Part shown: piece after piece, positions 58,817 to 64,000 of the stretch
Layout: each line of letters opens with the position of its first letter
How positions within the stretch are numbered: position 1 is the first letter of the stretch
From: Gallionellaceae bacterium
GTDB taxonomy: Bacteria; Pseudomonadota; Gammaproteobacteria; Burkholderiales; Gallionellaceae
Length of the DNA: 64,000 nucleotides
Assembly: GCA_019753125.1 (NCBI GenBank)
Contig: JAIELH010000023.1
Coordinates: forward strand, 1-64,000
Direction: 5' to 3'
Notes under the pieces: generated by a model
The model's database searches: none
Seen by the model: only the letters and a program-made list of their open reading frames with translations
What the model was told of the DNA's origin: nothing
Translations under genes and position numbers: made by a program

Positions 58817-59952
58817 AATACATCGACGAATTCCGCGATGGCGAACTGGCCAAGAACATCGTTGCCAACATCCGGCGCGAAGCGGCAACCAACAAGCACT
58901 ATAGCTTCATGGAATTTTGCGGCGGACATACGCACGCTATCTCGCGGTACGGCATCGCCGATCTGCTGCCCGCCAATGTGCGCATGATCCACGGCCCGGG
59001 ATGTCCGGTGTGTGTGCTGCCCATCGGGCGGGTCGATCAGGCGATACGCCTCGCGCTGGAGATGAACGTGATCGTGTGTACCTATGCCGACACGATGCGT
59101 GTGCCCGCTTCGGACAATCTGTCGTTGATGCGCGCCAAGTCACGCGGCGGAGATGTGCGCATGATCTATTCGCCGCAAGACGCATTGAAGATCGCACGCG
59201 ACAATCCGCAGCGCGAGGTGGTGTTCTTTGCCATCGGCTTCGAGACGACCACGCCGCCCACCGCACTCATCATCAAGCAGGCCAAGGCTGAGGGGATCGC
59301 CAATTTCAGCGTGCTGTGTAATCACGTGCTGACACCGGCGGCGATCACGCACATCCTGCAATCACCCGAAGTGCGCCAGTACGGTACGGTGCCGTTGGAC
59401 GGTTTCATCGGCCCAGCACATGTCAGTGTGGTGATCGGCAGTCAGCCGTACGAGCATTTTTCAAATGAGTATCGCAAGCCGGTAGTGATTGCTGGTTTCG
59501 AGCCTTTGGATGTGTTGCAGGCCATCCTCATGCTGATTCGCCAGATCAATGATGGACGTGCCGAAGTGGAGAACGAATTCACCCGCGCCGTCACGCGCGA
59601 GGGCAATCTAAAGGCACAAGCCATGGTGTCGGAAGTGCTGGAATTGCGGCGCAGCTTCGAATGGCGCGGTCTGGGCGAAGTCCCGTATTCGGCATTGAAG
59701 ATACGCTCGGCTTATGCGCTGTACGATGCCGAGACGCGTTACGGCATCGGCTACAAGCCGGTGGCCGACAACAGGGCCTGCGAATGTGGTGCGATCTTGC
59801 GCGGCGTGAAGAAGCCGCAGGACTGCAAAGTGTTCGGCACGGTATGCACACCGGAGAATCCCTTGGGGTCGTGCATGGTGTCGTCGGAAGGTGCGTGTGC
59901 GGCACACTACAGTTATGGACGATTCAAGGACATCGAGGTGGTCTCGGCATGA
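58813..59952 (+). CDS. hypD: HypD Fe-S scaffold for the Fe(CN)2CO unit
   Basis: The 379-aa protein has the invariant motifs of HypD: FCGGHTHAISRYGI (Cys for iron), GPGCPVCVLP (redox pair), FAIGFETTTPPTA, and the [4Fe-4S] Cys in NRACECG, FGTVCTPENPLGSCMVSSEG and ACAAHY. It assembles Fe(CN)2CO with HypC and HypE. Its stop overlaps hypE by four bases. Confidence 0.97.
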   Translation: MKYIDEFRDGELAKNIVANIRREAATNKHYSFMEFCGGHTHAISRYGIADLLPANVRMIHGPGCPVCVLPIGRVDQAIRLALEMNVIVCTYADTMRVPASDNLSLMRAKSRGGDVRMIYSPQDALKIARDNPQREVVFFAIGFETTTPPTALIIKQAKAEGIANFSVLCNHVLTPAAITHILQSPEVRQYGTVPLDGFIGPAHVSVVIGSQPYEHFSNEYRKPVVIAGFEPLDVLQAILMLIRQINDGRAEVENEFTRAVTREGNLKAQAMVSEVLELRRSFEWRGLGEVPYSALKIRSAYALYDAETRYGIGYKPVADNRACECGAILRGVKKPQDCKVFGTVCTPENPLGSCMVSSEGACAAHYSYGRFKDIEVVSA

Positions 59953-61001
59953 ATGGCGAAGTGAAAAAAGGGTATGTGCGCGCTCTGGACATCAAGAACG
60001 GACGTGTGGACATGAGTCACGGTTCCGGTGGACGGGCGATGGCGCAGTTGATCGAAGAGATGTTTGCGAGCGCCTTCGATAACGAGTATCTGCGTCAGGG
60101 TAATGACGGTGCACTGTTGCCCACGGCGGGCGGACGGCTGGTGATGGCGACGGACGCTCATGTGGTGTCACCCCTGTTCTTTCCCGGTGGGGACATCGGC
60201 TGTCTGTCGGTACACGGAACGATCAACGATGTGGCAGTGATGGGGGCGAAGCCGCTTTACCTCGCCGCATCCTTCATTCTGGAAGAGGGGTTTCCACTCA
60301 TCGACCTGCAACGCATCGTACACTCGATGGCAGCGGCAGCGCGCGAGGCGGGTGTGCCTGTGGTGACAGGCGATACAAAAGTGGTCGAGCAGGGCAAAGC
60401 CGACGGCGTGTTCATCACGACCACAGGCGTGGGCGTGGTGATGGATGGTGTGAACTTGTCCGGTGCCAATGTACGCCCCGGCGATGTCATTCTGATCTCC
60501 GGCAGCATGGGCGATCACGGCATGGCGATCATGAGCCGCCGCGAGAATCTGGACTTCGATGTGCCTATCGAATCGGATACTGCCGCCTTGCATCATCTGA
60601 TCGCGGCCATGCTGGAATCCGGCGCGGACATCCGCTGTCTGCGCGATCCAACGCGCGGAGGGTTGGCCACGACATTGAACGAGATCGCCAAACAATCGTC
60701 GGTAGGGTTGATGATCAACGAGGAAGCCATTCCGGTGAAACCGGTGGTGGCCGCCGCGTGTGAGTTTCTGGGCCTCGATCCTTTGTATGTCGCCAACGAA
60801 GGCAAGCTCATCGCGATCTGTGCCGCAGCCGATGCAGAACGTCTGCTGGCCGTCATGCGCGCACATCCGCTGGCCGGTGATGCGGCCATCATCGGCGCGG
60901 CGCATGCCGACCCCCATCATTTTGTGCAGATGAAAACCAGCTTTGGCGGTCGCCGCAATGTGGACTGGCTGGCTGGCGAACAACTGCCCCGAATCTGCTG
61001 A
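59949..61001 (+). CDS. hypE: HypE thiocyanate-forming dehydratase
   Basis: It dehydrates the thiocarboxamide on its C-terminal Cys to give cyanide for the active site. The 350-aa protein has the PurM-like fold with HGSGGRAMAQLIEEMF, GDIGCLSVHGTINDVAVMGA and DPTRGGLATTLNEIA, and ends in PRIC. The ATG at 59949 overlaps the hypD stop; the long frame further upstream is out of place. The TGA shares its last base with hypX. Confidence 0.97.
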   Translation: MNGEVKKGYVRALDIKNGRVDMSHGSGGRAMAQLIEEMFASAFDNEYLRQGNDGALLPTAGGRLVMATDAHVVSPLFFPGGDIGCLSVHGTINDVAVMGAKPLYLAASFILEEGFPLIDLQRIVHSMAAAAREAGVPVVTGDTKVVEQGKADGVFITTTGVGVVMDGVNLSGANVRPGDVILISGSMGDHGMAIMSRRENLDFDVPIESDTAALHHLIAAMLESGADIRCLRDPTRGGLATTLNEIAKQSSVGLMINEEAIPVKPVVAAACEFLGLDPLYVANEGKLIAICAAADAERLLAVMRAHPLAGDAAIIGAAHADPHHFVQMKTSFGGRRNVDWLAGEQLPRIC

Positions 61002-62701
61002 TGCGCATCCTGCTCCTCACCCACGCTTTCAATAGTCTCTCCCAGCGTCTGTGGCTGGAACTGAAGGCGTGCGGTCATGCAGTCAGCGTTGAACTCGACA
61101 TTGCCGATTCGGTGGCGGAGGAGGCTGTGGCTCTATGGCAACCGGATGTGATCGTTGCACCATTCCTGAAGCGCGCTATCCCCGAATCGATCTGGTCACA
61201 GCATGTGTGTTTGATCGTTCATCCCGGCATCGTGGGTGATAGAGGTCCGTCATCACTGGACTGGGCGATACAGGAAGGCGCGACTGAATGGGGCGTGACG
61301 GTGCTACAGGCTAACGCGGTGATGGATGGCGGTGACATTTGGGCTACGCAAACTTTCCCTCTAAGAACGGCAAAAAAATCCAGCCTCTATCGCCGGGAAG
61401 TGGCCGATGCAGCGGTGCGCGGTGTGCTGGACGCGCTGGCGCATTATCCAGACTTTGTGCGCGGTGATTGGAAGCCGAAGTCGCTGCATGAATTCAACGG
61501 AAATAGCGTGGGGCGCGAGCGCCCCGCGATCAAGCAGGCTCAGCGTGCCATTGATTGGCAGCGTGACGATACCCTCACCGTACTGCGCAAGATCAATGCC
61601 GCCGACGGATTCCCCGGTATAAAGGACGAGTTATTCGGCAAGCCGTGTTACCTGTTCGATGCGCGCGCCGCTGCCGAATATGGCGGCAACGCCGGAGAAG
61701 TGATCGGGCGTTGCGGCGATGCTGTGTTGCGTGCCACCACGGACGGCGCGATATGGATCGGTCATGTGCGCTGCATCGAGCATGAATCCGGTTTTAAGCT
61801 GCCTGCGGCTGCGGTCTTTGCCACAGCGTCGGCTTGCTTGCCCGAAATGGAGTGCGCGATGGCGGGGGAGATTCGGTACGAGGAGCTCGGCAGCGTCGGA
61901 TTCCTGCATTTCAATTTCTACAATGGCGCGATGTCCACCGGGCAATGCATGCATTTGCGCCAAGCTTTTCTGGATGCGAGAACGCGCCCGACGCGGGTGC
62001 TGGTGTTGATGGGCGGTGAAGATTTCTGGTCCAACGGCATCCACCTGAATCGGATCGAAGCCGCCGAAAGTCCCGCCGAGGAGTCCATGCGCAACATTGA
62101 AGCGATGGACGACCTGGCGTTGGAGATCATCAACACCACCGACAAACTCACCGTGGCCGTGATGCAGGGCAACGCGGGTGCGGGAGGCTGCTTTCTGGCG
62201 CTGGCGGCGGATCAGGTCTGGGCACGGCAGGCAGTGGTGCTCAATCCGCATTACAAAAACATGGGCAATCTGTATGGTTCCGAGTATTGGACCTATCTGT
62301 TGCCGATGCGGGTAGGCAAACAGCGCGCACAGGCCATCGTGGAAAATCGTTTGCCGATTTCGGCGGCGCAGGCGGCACGGGAAGGCTTGATCGATGTGTG
62401 TCTGGATGAATCACCGGAGCAGTTTTGCCATACGGTGACACGCAGGGCGCAGGTGCTGGCCGATGCCGTGGATTATCAGCAGCGCTTGCGGGACAAGTGT
62501 GCACGGCGGGCGCGCGACGAAGCCGTCCAACCGCTGGCGGATTATCGGGCGACTGAACTGCAAGAGATGCGACGAAACTTCTTTGGTTTCGATCCCAGTT
62601 ATCATTACGCACGGCATCATTTTGTATACAAGGTTGCGCACTCATTCACACCGCGTCATTTGGCGCTGCACCGCGAGACGGCATTGGCTGGGCTGGCATG
62701 A
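61001..62701 (+). CDS. hypX: HypX/HoxX, aerobic CO-synthesis maturase
   Basis: HypX makes the active-site CO from formyl-CoA under aerobic conditions and occurs with O2-tolerant hydrogenases. The 566-aa protein joins a formyltransferase-like N-terminal half and an enoyl-CoA hydratase-like C-terminal half. The first half has LIVHPGIVGDRGPSSLDWAI, VLQANAVMDGGDIWATQTF and the central ADGFPGIKDELFGKPCYLFD. The second half has MGGEDFWSNGIHLNRIEAAE and MQGNAGAGGCFLALAADQVW. It overlaps hypE by one base and precedes the regulator by 21 bp. Confidence 0.95.
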   Translation: MRILLLTHAFNSLSQRLWLELKACGHAVSVELDIADSVAEEAVALWQPDVIVAPFLKRAIPESIWSQHVCLIVHPGIVGDRGPSSLDWAIQEGATEWGVTVLQANAVMDGGDIWATQTFPLRTAKKSSLYRREVADAAVRGVLDALAHYPDFVRGDWKPKSLHEFNGNSVGRERPAIKQAQRAIDWQRDDTLTVLRKINAADGFPGIKDELFGKPCYLFDARAAAEYGGNAGEVIGRCGDAVLRATTDGAIWIGHVRCIEHESGFKLPAAAVFATASACLPEMECAMAGEIRYEELGSVGFLHFNFYNGAMSTGQCMHLRQAFLDARTRPTRVLVLMGGEDFWSNGIHLNRIEAAESPAEESMRNIEAMDDLALEIINTTDKLTVAVMQGNAGAGGCFLALAADQVWARQAVVLNPHYKNMGNLYGSEYWTYLLPMRVGKQRAQAIVENRLPISAAQAAREGLIDVCLDESPEQFCHTVTRRAQVLADAVDYQQRLRDKCARRARDEAVQPLADYRATELQEMRRNFFGFDPSYHYARHHFVYKVAHSFTPRHLALHRETALAGLA

Positions 62702-62722
62702 TTTTCAGAGGAGACACGAGGC

Positions 62723-64000
62723 ATGACTAACCAAGCCACCATTCTGGTCATCGACGACGAGGTGCGTTCGCAAGAGTCGATACGTCGCACGCTGGATGAG
62801 GAATTCAGGGTGCTCACCGTGTCGAGCGCAATTGAAGGGCGCGCCGTCATGGAGCGCGAACGGGTGCAAGTCGTGCTATGCGACCACCGTATGCCCGGCG
62901 TGACCGGTATCGACTTCCTCAAGGAGGTGCGCGAAAACTGGCCCGACGTTGTACGCATGATCATTTCGGGTTACACCGATGTCGAAGACATCATTGCCGG
63001 CATTAACGATGCCGGGATTTACCAATATATTCTCAAGCCCTGGCATCCCGATTCCTTACTGCTCAATATCCGTGCTGCCGCGCAGCTGTACGATTTGCAG
63101 CAGCAGAGCAACCGTCTGAACGTGGAGATGCGCACTTCGCAACCGGTATTGCAACGACGCGTTGCGGCCAAACACGAAAAGTTGCGCTCCCATTATGAGT
63201 TCTCGCGCATCGTGCGCTCAGCTTCCAGTCCTTTGAACCAAGTGATCGATCTTGCGGTGCGTGTCGCGGACTCCGATATCGCGGTGCATATCTCGGGTGA
63301 ATCCGGGTCGGGAAAAGAATTGATGGGGCGCGCCATCCATTATTCCAGCCCACGCGCATCGCGTGCATTCGTCATCGAGAACTGCGGGGCGATGTCCGAT
63401 CAGTTGCTGGAATCGGAATTGTTCGGTCACAAACGCGGTAGTTTTACCGGCGCTTATGAAGACCGCGTCGGGCTGTTCGAGCAGGCCGATGGCGGCACCA
63501 TCTTTCTGGATGAGATCGGGGATACCTCGCCTTCTTTTCAGGTGAAACTGCTGCGTGTTTTGCAGGAAGGAGAGATACGTCCCGTCGGCAGTTCGCGTTC
63601 GCGCAAGGTCGATGTGCGAGTGCTATCCGCCACCAATCTCAATCTGGAGGATGAGGTGCGCAAGGGCAAATTCCGAGAAGACCTCTATTACCGGCTGACC
63701 CAATTCGTATTGCCGATGCCTGCTTTGCGCGAACGCAGTGAGGACATCAAACTCATTGCGCAGGCATTGTTGGCTGAAGCCGCACCGGCCATGGGGAAAG
63801 AGATAACCGGCTTTACACCGGAAGCATTGGATTGTTTGGGTAATTACCAATGGCCGGGCAATGTACGCGAGCTTCAGAATGAAATCCTGCGCGCGATCTT
63901 GTTATGCGATGGCAAGTCCATCGGGGCGCATCTGTTCTCACCCAAAGTGCTGCGCGCCGCACCCGAAGAGCAACAACAGGATATGGGCATACTCGCGGGA
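62723..64000 (+). CDS. hoxA: HoxA/HupR-type NtrC-family response regulator (partial)
   Basis: It activates hydrogenase genes with sigma-54 RNA polymerase. The visible 426 codons contain a receiver domain (residues 1-120, Asp54 in VVLCDHRMPG), a linker and the AAA+ domain: GESGSGKELMG (Walker A), ELFGHKRGSFTGAYEDRVG (the GAFTGA loop as GSFTGA) and GGTIFLDEIGDTS (Walker B). FREDLYYRL and YQWPGNVRELQNEI follow. The C-terminal HTH is cut by the window edge. GAGGAG precedes the ATG. In this family the unphosphorylated form can be the activator. The hupS promoter candidate fits it. Confidence 0.93.
   Translation, partial: MTNQATILVIDDEVRSQESIRRTLDEEFRVLTVSSAIEGRAVMERERVQVVLCDHRMPGVTGIDFLKEVRENWPDVVRMIISGYTDVEDIIAGINDAGIYQYILKPWHPDSLLLNIRAAAQLYDLQQQSNRLNVEMRTSQPVLQRRVAAKHEKLRSHYEFSRIVRSASSPLNQVIDLAVRVADSDIAVHISGESGSGKELMGRAIHYSSPRASRAFVIENCGAMSDQLLESELFGHKRGSFTGAYEDRVGLFEQADGGTIFLDEIGDTSPSFQVKLLRVLQEGEIRPVGSSRSRKVDVRVLSATNLNLEDEVRKGKFREDLYYRLTQFVLPMPALRERSEDIKLIAQALLAEAAPAMGKEITGFTPEALDCLGNYQWPGNVRELQNEILRAILLCDGKSIGAHLFSPKVLRAAPEEQQQDMGILAG

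Overview
The window looks like the chromosome of a chemolithotrophic betaproteobacterium. Pointers are the gene orders tag-dapF-DUF484-xerC and alaA-hom-thrC, System II (ResB/CcsA) cytochrome c maturation, a bc1 complex and an oxygen-tolerant uptake hydrogenase. A Gallionellaceae/Nitrosomonadales-type host is plausible, but that is inference; no rRNA is present.

Layout. 1-4.6 kb: System II cytochrome c maturation (resB, ccsA), a periplasmic transglutaminase-like protein and a signal-peptidase-I-like protein. 4.6-7.6 kb: a three-gene minus-strand operon (lipoprotein, 591-aa secreted protein of unknown function, monohaem cytochrome c) closed by a terminator. 7.9-18.5 kb: a two-partner secretion locus with a giant adhesin (2511 aa), its TpsB transporter and a double-FecR protein. 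18.7-23.3 kb: alaA, hom, thrC. 23.4-28.8 kb: an Mth938-like protein, a GIY-YIG nuclease gene framed by inverted palindromic repeats, a MoxR/DUF58/TgpA operon and queD. 29.3-31.2 kb: a response-regulator/PAS/GAF/HD-GYP protein, then tRNA-Ser(UGA), an IS remnant, conserved non-coding repeats and a frameshifted DUF4160/DUF2442 pair. 32.6-37.4 kb: rlmI, xerC, DUF484, dapF, tag and a CoA-binding protein. 37.6-41.9 kb: a mobile element at tRNA-Arg(CCG) with a large serine recombinase, a small partner gene, five 11-bp iterons, a palindrome and a tyrosine-recombinase-like protein.

42.1-64 kb: one continuous plus-strand hydrogen-oxidation module. It runs petABC, a cytochrome c and tatABC, then hupS-hupL-hupC, a HigA-like gene, hupD-F-G-H-I-J-K, hypA-B-F-C-D-E, hypX and the start of a hoxA/hupR-type NtrC-family regulator. 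Electrons from the O2-tolerant [NiFe] hydrogenase would enter the quinone pool through HupC and pass to cytochrome c through bc1. TatABC would export both the Rieske protein and the HupS/HupL dimer. HypX is expected to make the active-site CO under aerobic conditions. A near-consensus sigma-54 promoter with an upstream inverted repeat precedes hupS and matches the NtrC-type regulator at the end of the window.

Most striking features: the GIY-YIG gene between inverted repeats whose hairpin stems vary compensatorily around a constant loop; the serine recombinase whose C-terminus and stop codon are read from the antisense strand of the host tRNA; the iteron array; a REP-type palindrome translated in frame inside the adhesin secretion domain; and an intrinsic terminator inside the 5' end of a HigA-like gene in the hup operon.
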